A stretch of 64,000 nucleotides of DNA from Betaproteobacteria bacterium (GCA_025356655.1 JANXRW010000004.1:1-64000), one strand, 5' to 3'; positions 18,596 to 27,390 are shown, numbered from the stretch's first letter. Program-made: numbers and translations. Notes: a model not told the origin generated them from the letters alone.

Positions 18596-19180
18596 ATGCT
18601 CCGTAAACTGATTTGTTCCACCCTGCTACTCGCCTCGCTGGCCAGTGCGGACCTGCGCGCGGCCCCGCCCTCCCAGGTCGAGGTAAAGACCAACCGCGGC
18701 ACCTTCGTGATTGAGCTCTACGCGGACAAGGCGCCGAAGACGGTGGCGAACTTCCTGGAGTACGTGAAGGACGGATTTTTCAAGGGGACCGTGTTCCACC
18801 GAGTCGTACCCGGATTCGTGATCCAGGGCGGCGGCTTCGACGCTGACCTGCGCCAGCGGCCCAACCGAGCCCCCATTGAGAACGAGGCGGCCAACGGCCT
18901 GCGCAACGAGCGTGGCACGCTGTCCATGGCGCGCACCCGTGACCCGCAGTCAGCGACGTCCCAGTTCTTTGTGAACCTGGTGGACAACGTGGCGCTGGAC
19001 TACCGCTCCGCCACCCCGTCGGGCTACGGCTATGCCGTGTTCGCCAAGGTGGTGAAGGGCATGGATGTCATTGACGCGATCGGCGCGGCGCCCACCCAAT
19101 TCGCCGGTGGCATGGAGAATGTCCCCTCCACCGCTATCGTCATCGAGCGCGCTTGTGTGCTCGGCACCAAACCCTGCTGA
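18596..19180 (+). CDS. ppiA: Periplasmic peptidyl-prolyl cis-trans isomerase (cyclophilin)
   Basis: Cyclophilin that speeds proline isomerisation in exported proteins. The 194-residue product has a Sec signal peptide (LICSTLLLASLASADLRAAP) followed by a full cyclophilin domain: VFHRVVPGFVIQGGGF contains the catalytic Arg and Gln, and SMARTRDPQSATSQFFVNL forms the rest of the active site. It is followed 19 bp later by a cytoplasmic paralogue (ppiB). Two Cys at the extreme C-terminus (ACVLGTKPC) might form a disulfide. Confidence 0.92.
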   Translation: MLRKLICSTLLLASLASADLRAAPPSQVEVKTNRGTFVIELYADKAPKTVANFLEYVKDGFFKGTVFHRVVPGFVIQGGGFDADLRQRPNRAPIENEAANGLRNERGTLSMARTRDPQSATSQFFVNLVDNVALDYRSATPSGYGYAVFAKVVKGMDVIDAIGAAPTQFAGGMENVPSTAIVIERACVLGTKPC

Positions 19181-19199
19181 AGGAGCATCGAAAAAGATC

Positions 19200-19691
19200 A
19201 TGGTTCGTCTACATACGACGCTGGGCATCATCGGGCTGGAGCTCGACCCGGAAAATGCCCCCCTCACGACGGCAAATTTCCTCAAGTATGTGACCGAGGG
19301 TCACTACGACGGAACCTTGTTCCATCGCGTCATCGACAACTTCATGATCCAGGGCGGCGGCTTCACTGCGGGCTTCAAGCAAAAGCCCACCCACCCGCCG
19401 ATCAAGAACGAAGCGGCGAACGGTCTGAAGAACGCTGCCTACACCGTGGCGATGGCGCGCACGCCGGATCCGCATTCGGCTTCCAGCCAGTTCTTCATCA
19501 ACGTGTCGGACAACGACTTTCTCGACTACCGTGCGGCCACCGAGCGTGAATTCGGCTACTGCGTCTTTGCCACGGTCGTGGAGGGTAAGGAAGTGGTCGA
19601 CGAGATCAAGCGTGTGCGCACGGGCTCCAAGTCTGGGCATCAGGACGTCCCAGTCGATGATGTGATGATCACCCGCGCCGAAGCGGTCTGA
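19200..19691 (+). CDS. ppiB: Cytoplasmic peptidyl-prolyl cis-trans isomerase B
   Basis: Cytosolic cyclophilin. I start it at the ATG at 19200 (MVRLHTTLGIIGLEL), since the track ORF overlaps ppiA; AAGGAG lies upstream. The 163-residue product has LFHRVIDNFMIQGGGF and VAMARTPDPHSASSQFFINV, the catalytic core, and lacks a signal peptide. The tandem ppiA-ppiB arrangement followed by lpxH is typical of betaproteobacteria. Confidence 0.94.
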   Translation: MVRLHTTLGIIGLELDPENAPLTTANFLKYVTEGHYDGTLFHRVIDNFMIQGGGFTAGFKQKPTHPPIKNEAANGLKNAAYTVAMARTPDPHSASSQFFINVSDNDFLDYRAATEREFGYCVFATVVEGKEVVDEIKRVRTGSKSGHQDVPVDDVMITRAEAV

Positions 19692-19717
19692 CTCCCGAAG
19701 GCGGAGCCCGCGCGGGC

Positions 19718-20449
19718 GTGGGCTTCACTGCCTTCATCTCCGACCTGCACCTGAGCCCCGGACAGCCACGCCTTCAGGAACTCCTCCTGTCGTTCCTGAG
19801 CGGGCCGGCGCGCGAGGCTTCCGCGCTCTACATCCTCGGAGACCTGTTCGAGTACTGGGTCGGTGACGAGGCCCTGCGAGAGCCCTTCAACGCGGCAGTG
19901 GCACAGGGGATGAAGTCCTTGCGCGCTGCGGGCGTGCCGCTCTACCTGATGCACGGCAACCGCGACTTCCTCTTGGGTCGGCGCTTCGCCGCCGCCGCCG
20001 GTGCGCAGCTACTCCAAGACCCCACGGTGTTGAACCTGTATGGCACGCCCACGTTACTCATGCATGGCGATACCCTATGCACCGAGGACCTGGCTTACCA
20101 GCGGTTTCGGCGCCGCGCGCGCCATGCGCTGCTGCAACGACTGTTCCTGCTGCAACCCTACGCTTGGCGCCTTCGCTGGGCCGGGCGGGCACGTGCCATG
20201 AGCGAAGTGGCAAAACAGACGAAAAGCATGGCGATCATGGACGTCGCCCCCCTGGCCGTGGCGGCAGCGCTGCGCGAGCACGCGTGCAGCCGACTCATCC
20301 ACGGCCACACCCACCGCCCGGCGCGCCACAGTCTGCTGGTGGACGGTAGGGCCTGCGAACGGCTGGTGTTGGCGGACTGGCATGGCGCGGGCCACTACCT
20401 GCGCTGCGATGCCTCCGGTTGCCAGCCGGTGGAACTAGGCGCGGACTAA
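19718..20449 (+). CDS. lpxH: UDP-2,3-diacylglucosamine hydrolase LpxH
   Basis: Peripheral membrane pyrophosphatase that makes lipid X in lipid A synthesis. It begins with GTG. The 243-residue product has the calcineurin-like metallophosphoesterase motifs in order: FISDLHLS, LGDLFEYWVGD, LMHGNRDFLLG, LMHGDTLC and IHGHTHRP. It follows ppiB by 26 bp and is probably the last gene of that transcript. I see no terminator after it. Confidence 0.93.
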   Translation: MGFTAFISDLHLSPGQPRLQELLLSFLSGPAREASALYILGDLFEYWVGDEALREPFNAAVAQGMKSLRAAGVPLYLMHGNRDFLLGRRFAAAAGAQLLQDPTVLNLYGTPTLLMHGDTLCTEDLAYQRFRRRARHALLQRLFLLQPYAWRLRWAGRARAMSEVAKQTKSMAIMDVAPLAVAAALREHACSRLIHGHTHRPARHSLLVDGRACERLVLADWHGAGHYLRCDASGCQPVELGAD

Positions 20450-20989
20450 GCCTGGAGGCGAAGGAAGCGGCCTGGGGTGCGCGCCGGAAGCGTTTCGGTG
20501 TCGCCCCGGTGGCCCCCCTCGACGGGAACCTCCACCTGGGTGATTCAGGCCCCTGCAAAAGGCTAGCCATCCGGTCGGGCTTGGCAAAAAAATCCCTGAG
20601 ATGATGCGCACCGAGAGCCTGGTTGCTAACAATTAGGCCCCCTGGCCGAACTGAAGACCCAGGGGACTATCGCATCACGACCTGCCGGAATCAAAGCCCA
20701 TACAGGCGGCTCAAGGAGGCTGGAGGTATTCAGCCCCACCGCTAAGGCTGCAGTCATGTTGAAGATGGTCGTCCCTAAAAGACCATTTCTGTACGCCGAA
20801 TACCCACATTGAAAGCGGAGGGGGCAGGGCCGCGGAACCAACTCGAAGGCAGTTGCCTTTGGGCAATCGACCCCACTGCTGGCGCCGTGGCGGGGTGCCG
20901 GCTGCTGGGTAGGCAGCGTTCGTGCCGCGGGGCTTATAGAGAGCGACACGGGGGATTCCTGCCGACCAGAAGAGGACGTTGGGTCGCGC
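20450..20989. other. Non-coding or decayed stretch after lpxH
   Basis: About 540 bp without a convincing gene. ORFs here are short, overlap on both strands and show no motif I recognise. There is an imperfect CCCCTGG/CCAGGGG pairing around 20640-20665 without a U-tract. It continues into a possible Rhs-repeat remnant, so it may be eroded coding sequence. Confidence 0.4.
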
Positions 20990-21133
20990 ATGATCGACGC
21001 CCCGAGCGGAGTGACGCAGGTGGCCTAGGACCGGCTAGGGAAACCCGGTGGGTCGCATCGACGCGGAAGGTCGAAGCGCCGCTTGGCACTACAACGGCCT
21101 AGGCCAAGTGTCCAGGCTAGAGCTTCGACGCTC
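20990..21133 (+). pseudogene. Possible Rhs/YD-repeat gene remnant
   Basis: Frame one reads DAPSGVTQVA, then a TAG, then DRLGK; a one-base frame change near 21046 continues as VGRIDAEGRSAAWHYNGLGQVSRLE. Together this follows the periodic pattern of YD repeats in Rhs proteins (GVTQ-YD.LG..V...DAEGR.....YDGLGRV). The stop, the frame change and the lack of flanking repeats show it is dead. Downstream, up to the exporter gene at 21339, I see nothing else. Confidence 0.4.
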
Positions 21134-21338
21134 CACGGGATTGACCGTGGGGCAGCGGTTGGCCAAGGCCTCTTTGTGCCCGGGGTTGGCCTGGGGAATG
21201 GCCCCGTGCACCCCGCCGCTTCGGCTCGCGCCGGGGAACCATCTCGGGCTGCGGTTCACCGGCGCGGGCTCCACCGATACCTAACCCCACCCTATTGGAA
21301 GGGGCTCGCCCGCGCTCCCGGTTAGCGGCTGTGAGATC

Positions 21339-23222
21339 ATGGGTTGTCGGTTGTGCTCCCGGCGCGCGCTGCAATGGCTGGGTGCTGCGTCGACTCCCAC
21401 GGGACCGGTTAAGCCGGTGCCGCCTTCCGGAAAACTCAGATTGGACGAACTGCCGAAACCGGGCGCGCGCAGCGGCATCACGCCCCTTGCGTACCTGATC
21501 CCCTTCCTTGCGCCTTACCGCCTGGTGGTGGGATTGGCTGCCGTGTTCCTGTTGTCTGCCGCCTTGCTTGCCCTGGCTGTACCCGTGGGCGTTCGGCAAA
21601 TGATCGACCACGGGTTCTCCCGAGACAACGCGCTCCTCATCAATCGCTACTTCCTGCTGCTGATAGTCATCGCGCTGGCGCTGGGCGTGGCCACCGCAGG
21701 ACGCTTCTACTGTGTCAGTTGGCTGGGCGAGCGCGTCGTTGCGGACTTGCGGCGGCAGATCTTCGGCCATCTGCTCACCCTTTCGCCGTCCTACTTCGAG
21801 GTCATGCCCACCGGCGATCTGCTCTCGCGCCTCAGTGCGGATACCACCCTGGTCCAGACCGCTCTGTCCTCGAGTCTGTCCATCGCCCTGCGCAATGTGC
21901 TCCTGCTCTGCGGGGGCTTGGCCATGTTGCTGCTCACCAGCCCGGCCATGACGGGCTTGGTGCTGCTGGCCGTGCCCGTGGTGGTGATGCCGCTGGTCCT
22001 GCTGGGGCGTGCCGTGCGCCGCCGCTCGCGTGCAGCGCAGGAGCGGGCTGCCGAGAGCAATGCCTGGGCAGCCGAAACCCTGGGCGGGATCCAGGCGGTA
22101 CAGGCCTACAACCAGGAGGGCTTCGCGCGCAGTCGCTTCAACGCCGCGGTGGATGCGGTTTTCGTCGCGGGCGCGCGGCGGGCGCGCACGAGAGCCCTGC
22201 TCACGGCGTTGGTCATCACCTTGGTTTTTTCGAGCGTCGTTGGTGTGCTATGGGTTGGCGCCCAGTCCGTGCTGGACGGGCGCATGAGCGCCGGAGCGCT
22301 CAGCCAGTTCATCCTCTACGCCATCATGGTGGCGACGGGCACTGGCGCGCTCTCGGAAGTCTGGGGCGAGCTGCAGCAGGCGGCAGGTGCCGCCGAGCGG
22401 CTGACGGACTTGCTCTCGGTGGTGCCAAGCATACGCGCGCCGGCTCACCCCATTCCCCTACCCGTACCGGCTAAAGGACATATCCAACTGCAGGGCGTGG
22501 ATTTGGCGTACCCCCTGCGCCCCGGGGTGCTGGCGCTCGATGGCATCGACCTCGAGGTTCGCCCGGGCGAGACCGTTGCGTTAGTCGGCCCCTCCGGCGC
22601 CGGCAAGACCTCGCTTTTCGCCCTGCTACTGCGCTTCTTCGATCCCACCCGGGGCATCATCCGTCTCGACGGGGTGGACGTCGCCCAGGCGGATCCGTCG
22701 GAGGTTCGCCGCCGCTTTGCCCTGGTGGCACAGGACACGGTCATCTTCAGCGGCACCGCGCTCGACAACCTTAAGCTGGGTCGCCCGGAGGCTAGCGCGG
22801 AGGAAGTGCGAGCCGCGGCGCGCGCCGCGCAGGCCGATGAATTCATCCTGGCCCTACCGCAAGGCTATGCGAGCTTCCTGGGTGAGCGCGGCGTGGCACT
22901 GTCCGGCGGACAGCGCCAGCGAATCGCCATCGCCCGAGCCATTCTGCGCGATGCGCCCGTACTGCTGCTCGACGAGGCGACCAGTGCATTGGATGCGCAG
23001 AGTGAACATCTAGTCGCACAGGCGCTCGGCACTCTCATGCGCAGTCGAACGACGCTGGTCATCGCCCATCGGCTGGCCACCGTACAGCGGGCCGACCGCA
23101 TCCTCGTGCTCGACCGCGGGCGCCTGGTGGCGCAGGGAACCCATGCTGAGTTGCTCGCGGCGGGCGGCCTCTACGCGACGCTCGCCACCCTCCAATTTGG
23201 CCTGCAGGCACCCCAGCAGTAA
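21339..23222 (+). CDS. ABC transporter, fused permease/ATPase (MsbA/LmrA-like exporter half)
   Basis: Type IV-fold ABC exporter half-transporter. The 627-residue protein has an N-terminal extension, a six-helix transmembrane domain (about 50-350) with LLTLSPSYFEVMPTGDLLSRLSAD, and an ATPase domain with Walker A VGPSGAGKTSLF, Q-loop ALVAQDTVIFSGT, signature ALSGGQRQRIAIARAI, Walker B PVLLLDEATSALD and switch His VIAHRLA. Lipid, drug or peptide export are all possible. The true start is uncertain: the first 45 residues are not membrane-like and a later start may be used. The gene stands alone, flanked by wreckage. Confidence 0.85.
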   Translation: MGCRLCSRRALQWLGAASTPTGPVKPVPPSGKLRLDELPKPGARSGITPLAYLIPFLAPYRLVVGLAAVFLLSAALLALAVPVGVRQMIDHGFSRDNALLINRYFLLLIVIALALGVATAGRFYCVSWLGERVVADLRRQIFGHLLTLSPSYFEVMPTGDLLSRLSADTTLVQTALSSSLSIALRNVLLLCGGLAMLLLTSPAMTGLVLLAVPVVVMPLVLLGRAVRRRSRAAQERAAESNAWAAETLGGIQAVQAYNQEGFARSRFNAAVDAVFVAGARRARTRALLTALVITLVFSSVVGVLWVGAQSVLDGRMSAGALSQFILYAIMVATGTGALSEVWGELQQAAGAAERLTDLLSVVPSIRAPAHPIPLPVPAKGHIQLQGVDLAYPLRPGVLALDGIDLEVRPGETVALVGPSGAGKTSLFALLLRFFDPTRGIIRLDGVDVAQADPSEVRRRFALVAQDTVIFSGTALDNLKLGRPEASAEEVRAAARAAQADEFILALPQGYASFLGERGVALSGGQRQRIAIARAILRDAPVLLLDEATSALDAQSEHLVAQALGTLMRSRTTLVIAHRLATVQRADRILVLDRGRLVAQGTHAELLAAGGLYATLATLQFGLQAPQQ

Positions 23223-23260
23223 GTTGGGCGCTCTCCACCCCACCGGCAGGAGCGCTCCCA

Positions 23261-23329
23261 TGAGTTCAGCACCTTCCGCCCAGTCCGTGGCCCTGTTCCG
23301 CTACGGCCTGATCGCCGAGTTCGCCCAAC
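23261..23329 (+). pseudogene. 5' fragment of an integrase-type IS transposase
   Basis: The first 23 codons (ALFRYGLIAEFAQ) match the N-terminus of a class of DDE/integrase-core transposases that begin with a helix containing LFRYGLIA. AGGAG lies 9 bp before the ATG. The similarity ends at about 23329, where sequence belonging to another gene in the opposite direction begins. Only the 5' end survives. Confidence 0.45.
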
Positions 23330-23412
23330 GCCACGCCCGACGACTCCACCAGGCGCTCCACGCTGACTGCGTTCTTTAGCTGCTCGAGTTCTAGATCTGG
23401 GATGCGCGCCAT
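23326..23412 (-). pseudogene. 5' fragment of a DnaG/CHC2-type primase-like gene
   Basis: On the minus strand an ATG with a good TAGGAGA ribosome-binding site starts MARIPDLELEQLKN and VSVERLVESSGVAL, the N-terminus of mobile-element DNA primases that precedes their CHC2 zinc finger. After 29 codons the similarity ends, exactly where the transposase fragment from the other strand begins; no zinc finger follows. It appears to have been cut by a rearrangement. Confidence 0.45.
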
Positions 23413-23543
23413 GCCGGTCGTCTCCTAAAACCTGTCAATACGCAAATACGCTTTCTTATTGCATGCATATATGGTCTCTTTCAAGCGACGCAGGAAAAAG
23501 GGTGCCGACCGTGGCGCCATCGCTTTCTTTTCATGGGTGGACG

Positions 23544-24140
23544 ATGGGCTTCGGCAAACGGTTGGCGGCGCTGCGCAAGGAGCGCGCGATGACACAGCAG
23601 GCATTGGCCGATCAGGTCGGCTGTCACGTCACGATGGTGCGCCGCTACGAGGCGGACGCGACTCAGCCTACGCTGGAGGTGATCCGCAACATGGCCCGGG
23701 CGCTGTCGGTCAGCGCAGATGCGCTGGTGTTCGAGGACAAGGAGCGTGACCCGGGCGATGAGCTGCGCATGCAGTTCGAGGCCGTCAGCCAGTTGCCGCC
23801 CGCCGAACAGTCCGTGGTCAAGGAAGTGCTGGAGAGCCTCATCATCAAGTACCAGGCCCGGCGCCGGGATTCGACCCGCGCGGCCACGACACCGCCAGAG
23901 GCCAAAGCCCCCGGCAAACGCACTGCACACACGCCACATCGCGATGAGCACGGCACCGACCACCGCGCCGCTGCAAGCGATCCTCGGCAGCCACATCCTC
24001 TTGCTGCGCGATCAGCGCGTGATGCTCGATGCCGACTTGGCCGAGCTCTACGGCGTGCCGACCAAGGTGCTGGTGCAGGCCGTCAAGCGCAACTTGGTGC
24101 GCTTCCCCGAAGACTTCATGTTTCAGCTATCGGACGATGA
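23544..24140 (+). CDS. XRE-family helix-turn-helix regulator (3' end probably altered)
   Basis: The ATG at 23544 gives [14 protein letters not shown] followed by a classical lambda-repressor-like HTH ([21 protein letters not shown]) and a helical tail ending near [10 protein letters not shown] (residue about 107), the usual length of this family. The ORF then runs on for some 90 low-complexity residues overlapping the ORF6N gene in another frame; this extension is probably not native and suggests that the original stop was lost. An AT-rich region precedes the gene. The target is unknown; such small regulators usually belong to mobile elements. Confidence 0.65.
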   Translation: MGFGKRLAALRKERAMTQQALADQVGCHVTMVRRYEADATQPTLEVIRNMARALSVSADALVFEDKERDPGDELRMQFEAVSQLPPAEQSVVKEVLESLIIKYQARRRDSTRAATTPPEAKAPGKRTAHTPHRDEHGTDHRAAASDPRQPHPLAARSARDARCRLGRALRRADQGAGAGRQAQLGALPRRLHVSAIGR

Positions 24141-24527
24141 GTTCGCCGCTTTGAGGTCACAAACTGTGACCTCAAACACCGGGCGCGGCGGCAGGCGCAC
24201 CGCGCCCTATGCCTTCACCGAACAAGGCGTGGCCATGCTCTCGTCCGCGCTCAGCAGCCCGCGTGCCGTCGCCGTCAACATTGAGATCATGCGCAGCTTC
24301 GTGCGCGTGCGGGCGCTGGCAGCCACGCATGGCGACTTGGCCAAGCGCCTGGCCGATCTGGAAGACAAAACCGAGGCATTGGCACAGCAGCACGACACCT
24401 TGCATCACAACACCCGCGCCCAGCTCAAGCAGGTGTGTTCAACGCGCTGCGCGAGTTGATGACGCCACCCGATCCGCCCAAGCGGCCTGTCGGCTTTGTC
24501 CCGCCCAAGGAGAAGAACAAGGGCTGA
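23944..24527 (+). pseudogene. ORF6N-domain protein, frameshifted near the 3' end
   Basis: From the ATG at 23944 the protein has the KilA-N-like ORF6N domain ([61 protein letters not shown]) found in phage and element-borne proteins. At a GTGTG run near 24432 the frame breaks and stops after [11 protein letters not shown]; read with two bases fewer, the next frame gives [29 protein letters not shown] and a stop at 24527, the normal ORF6N C-terminus. The DNA-binding domain is intact, so a shortened protein could still be made. Confidence 0.7.
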
Positions 24528-24732
24528 TCGCCAAGCGTTTCAAACTCAAGCCCGGGCTCCTCATGACACGCGGAGGAAGTGACCGGACGGGGCCGCGTCG
24601 CCAGCCCGCCCCATCCGGCATGGACGGGCGCCCTCGGCAGGATCGGGGGCAATGGGCTCAAGTTCTTGCGCCCAACAGCCGAATAGCCGAGGGTCGGTCG
24701 GCCAATCGGCCTTATTCCTCTTCGGTTCCGGC

Positions 24733-24738
24733 TAAACT
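24733..24738 (+). promoter_or_regulatory. Possible -10 of the Pal-like gene (TAAACT)
   Basis: GGCTAAACTATGG lies about 55 bp upstream of the likely GTG start. No clear -35 is seen. The stretch 24528-24732 carries no gene I recognise. Confidence 0.3.
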
Positions 24739-24792
24739 ATGGTTTCGACCGGCGCCGCCGGACCAACCAAGAATGACCTGGGAATCTTATCC

Positions 24793-25503
24793 GTGAAAGC
24801 CCACAGCATCGCCGTACTCGCAACAGTCCTCCTGTGCGCCTGCTCGAGCATGGGCTCCTCCCCGCGCGAACAGTCCAAGAACGCACTACCCGGAGACAAG
24901 GCAAAGATCGAATCTCGCGATCCGCTCAGCGCGAACAAGGTGGACGCCGCGCGGGGGCCCGCCACGGCGGCCACGGGAGCGACCGCGCCCACCCCCGACG
25001 CGCCCGTGGTGCAGCCCTTGCCGGACACGGGTGTTGAGGGTTCCGCCCCGCGCCCGACAGCCGGCGAGGGCAACAGCGTCGCCGTCGGCCCTGGCGCGGG
25101 AATTGCCGACAAGCCCGCCGACATAAAGGCAGCATTGTCCGATACAGCCAGCCCGCTAGGCAAACGCTCGGTGTACTTCGAGTTCGACAAGTTCAACATC
25201 CGCCCCGAAGACCAGGCGCTGGTCGAGGCGCACGGTCGCTTCCTCTCGGAACACCGCAGCGTGAAAATACGCATCGAAGGCAACTGCGATGCGCGCGGGA
25301 GCCGGGAACTCAACCTCAGCCTGGGCCAACGCCGGGCCGATTCGGTAAAAAAGGCGTTAATGCTCCTAGGCGCCCAGGAAAAACAAATCCAGTCGGTGAG
25401 CTACGGCTCGGAGAAGCCCAAGGCGACGGGCACGGGGGAAGAAGCCTGGGCTGAGAACCGCCGCAGCGATATCAACTATCCAGACTTCGACCCCAAACCC
25501 TGA
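24793..25503 (+). CDS. pal: OmpA-like peptidoglycan-associated lipoprotein (Pal-type)
   Basis: Outer-membrane lipoprotein whose OmpA-type domain binds diaminopimelate in peptidoglycan. I choose the GTG at 24793, which puts a lipoprotein signal (VKAHSIAVLATVLLCAC) at the N-terminus; the track's ATG adds 18 unlike residues. After the lipidated Cys comes an unusually long Ala/Pro/Gly-rich linker (about 110 residues), then the OmpA core: VYFEFDKFNIRPEDQALVEAHGRFL and IEGNCDARGSRELNLSLGQRRADSVK. The end, ENRRSDINYPDFDPKP, differs from usual Pal tails. tolQRAB and cpoB are not adjacent, so it may be a second Pal-like protein rather than the TolB partner. Confidence 0.75.
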   Translation: MKAHSIAVLATVLLCACSSMGSSPREQSKNALPGDKAKIESRDPLSANKVDAARGPATAATGATAPTPDAPVVQPLPDTGVEGSAPRPTAGEGNSVAVGPGAGIADKPADIKAALSDTASPLGKRSVYFEFDKFNIRPEDQALVEAHGRFLSEHRSVKIRIEGNCDARGSRELNLSLGQRRADSVKKALMLLGAQEKQIQSVSYGSEKPKATGTGEEAWAENRRSDINYPDFDPKP

Positions 25504-25880
25504 GTCGGCGGCCGCGGCAGACGCGCCCTCGACAACGACAGGGCCGGGGCAACCGGGCCCTGTCCAAACAATGCGATGTCGATGGGCTCCAGGACCGGAT
25601 GCTCGTCGCTGCGGATTTCACTGGCCATCGGCGACCCGCCGGCGTCCAAGGCGTAGCCCGTGCCGTTGGTTATAGGCACGTAGCGTTGCCACTGGACGAT
25701 CGACACGTTGTTGGTGGACAGCGCCACGGGCAGGCCTACGGCATCTTGATCCAAGTAGAACCGCAGCCCGCGGCGGGGCTCAAAGCGAAGAATATCCGAG
25801 ACCATGCCACCCGGCTTGTCGAACACCCACGCGTCATTCACGCTCGGGTCCGGCGATGGATGGACCGAGCGGGAACCACC
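25504..25880 (-). pseudogene. Possible C-terminal gene remnant, unrecognised
   Basis: The minus-strand ORF here has codon usage like real genes of this window (GC-rich third positions) from about VNDAWVFDKPGG through ILRFEPRRGLRFYLDQDAVGL and WQRYVPITNGTGYALDAGG. I do not recognise the family. Its 5' part (toward 26003) looks random and there is no start with a ribosome-binding site, so it may be the 3' end of a lost gene. A GC-rich hairpin (ACAGGGCC...GGCCCTGT, 25538-25563) overlaps it and might serve the preceding pal gene. From 25881 to 26110 I see nothing. Confidence 0.25.
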
Positions 25881-26110
25881 GACTGAAGGACAGATGTGTG
25901 GCCCAAGCGCCTGGGCTCGCGTCAGGCGTGAGTTACACGAGCACGGCGACGCGCACACCGAATAGTTTTGGGATGCACCCGCTACTTCCCTTCCCCCAAC
26001 CAAACTCCGAGGGGGACAGGCGCCACCGGCGCCCTTGTGGACCCGTCGTTTCTCTGACTGCGCGGGGGCTCGCTCGGCAAGTGGGTGGAGCCTAGCGGTT
26101 TAGGATCCTT

Positions 26111-27283
26111 CTAGCTCTCCAGCCCCTGGCGCAGATCCTCTTGCAGGTCGCTGAGGGCTTCAAGCCCCACGGCTACACGCAATAGCCCCTCGGTCACGCC
26201 TGTCTCCAGGCGCACCTCCGGCGCGATGCGCCCATGGGTCGTGCTAGCGGGGTGGGTGATCGTGGATTTGGCGTCGCCCAGGTTCGCGGTAATGGACAAC
26301 AGCCGCGTCGAATCCAACACGCGCCAGGCTGCCTCGCGACCACCGCGTACGACGAAGGAGACGACGCCACCGCCCAAGCGCTGCTGACGCAGCGCCAGTT
26401 CATGTTGCGGATGGCTCGCCAGACCGGGGTAGTAGACACGCTCCACGGCGGGATGGGCCTCCAGCCAGTGCGCGAGTTGCAGGGCCCCGGCACAGTGCGC
26501 CTCCATGCGAAGACGCAGGGTCTCCAGGCCCTTCAACACCACCCAGGCGTTGAAGGGGCTGAGCGTTGCACCACCCGTGCGCAGGAACGTAGTGAGCGGC
26601 GCACGCACGAGCTTGTCGCTTCCCAGGACGGCGCCACCCAGCACCCGGCCCTGACCGTCAAGGTATTTGGTGGCGGAATGGGTGACCACGTCGGCCCCTA
26701 GCGCAAGGGGCCGCTGCAGTGCGGGGGTACAGAAGCAGTTGTCCACGGCCAAGAGCGCATCGGCCGCGTGGGCGATTCGTGCGAGCTCGGCGATGTCGGC
26801 AATCTCGGTGAGCGGATTGGACGGCGTCTCCACAAAAAATAGCCGCGTGTTGGGCCGTAAGGCATCCCGCCACTGTTGCGTGTCGGTCAGGCTGACGAAG
26901 GTCGTCTCGACGCCGAAGCGGCCGAGCAGATTCTTCAGCAACTGGACGGTGGCGCCGAAGAGGCTGCGCGAGGCGACGATGTGGTCGCCCGCCTTCAGTA
27001 AGCCGAGCACGCAGCCCATGATCGCCGCCATTCCGGAGGCCGTGGCCACGCAGCACTCGGCGCCCTCGAGCGCGGCGAGCCGGTCCTCGAACATCTTGAC
27101 GGTGGGGTTGGTGTAACGCGAATAGACCATCCCCTCGTCCTCGCCGGCGAAGCGCGCGGCGGCCTGGGCAGCGGAGGAGAACACAAAACTCGAGGTCAGG
27201 TACAGCGCCTCGGAATGCTCATTGAAATGGCTACGCTCGACCCCTGCGCGAACGGCAAGGGTATCGAATTCGAGGTGGGACAT
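26111..27283 (-). CDS. metZ: O-succinylhomoserine sulfhydrylase
   Basis: PLP enzyme that makes homocysteine directly from O-succinylhomoserine and sulfide, the direct-sulfhydrylation route to methionine. The start is MSHLEFDTLAVRAG at 27283; the 29 residues upstream in the ORF are not family-like. The 390-residue protein has YSRYTNPTVKMFEDRLAALEG, the PLP-binding VVTHSATKYLDGQG with the Schiff-base Lys, and FLRTGGATLSPFNAWVVLKGLETL. The neighbour purF is typical of betaproteobacteria. A terminator separates it from purF, so it probably has its own promoter in the remaining 70 bp; I see no SAM riboswitch there. Confidence 0.92.
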   Translation of the reverse strand: MSHLEFDTLAVRAGVERSHFNEHSEALYLTSSFVFSSAAQAAARFAGEDEGMVYSRYTNPTVKMFEDRLAALEGAECCVATASGMAAIMGCVLGLLKAGDHIVASRSLFGATVQLLKNLLGRFGVETTFVSLTDTQQWRDALRPNTRLFFVETPSNPLTEIADIAELARIAHAADALLAVDNCFCTPALQRPLALGADVVTHSATKYLDGQGRVLGGAVLGSDKLVRAPLTTFLRTGGATLSPFNAWVVLKGLETLRLRMEAHCAGALQLAHWLEAHPAVERVYYPGLASHPQHELALRQQRLGGGVVSFVVRGGREAAWRVLDSTRLLSITANLGDAKSTITHPASTTHGRIAPEVRLETGVTEGLLRVAVGLEALSDLQEDLRQGLES

Positions 27284-27352
27284 CGCGGTGGGAGAGGCCT
27301 TCGTGAAAAGGTTGGTCAGGGCACAGGCCGATCCGGACGGGGTCTCCAAAAG

Positions 27353-27390
27353 ATAAACCCCGCCCAGCAAGTGGCTGCGGCGGGGTTTAT
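27353..27390. terminator. Bidirectional-looking Rho-independent terminator after purF
   Basis: ATAAACCCCGCC and GGCGGGGTTTAT form a perfect 12-bp stem, extended by CAGC/GCTG inside. On the minus strand the stem runs into TTTATCTTTT, a good U-tract, so it should end the purF transcript before metZ. Confidence 0.8.
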
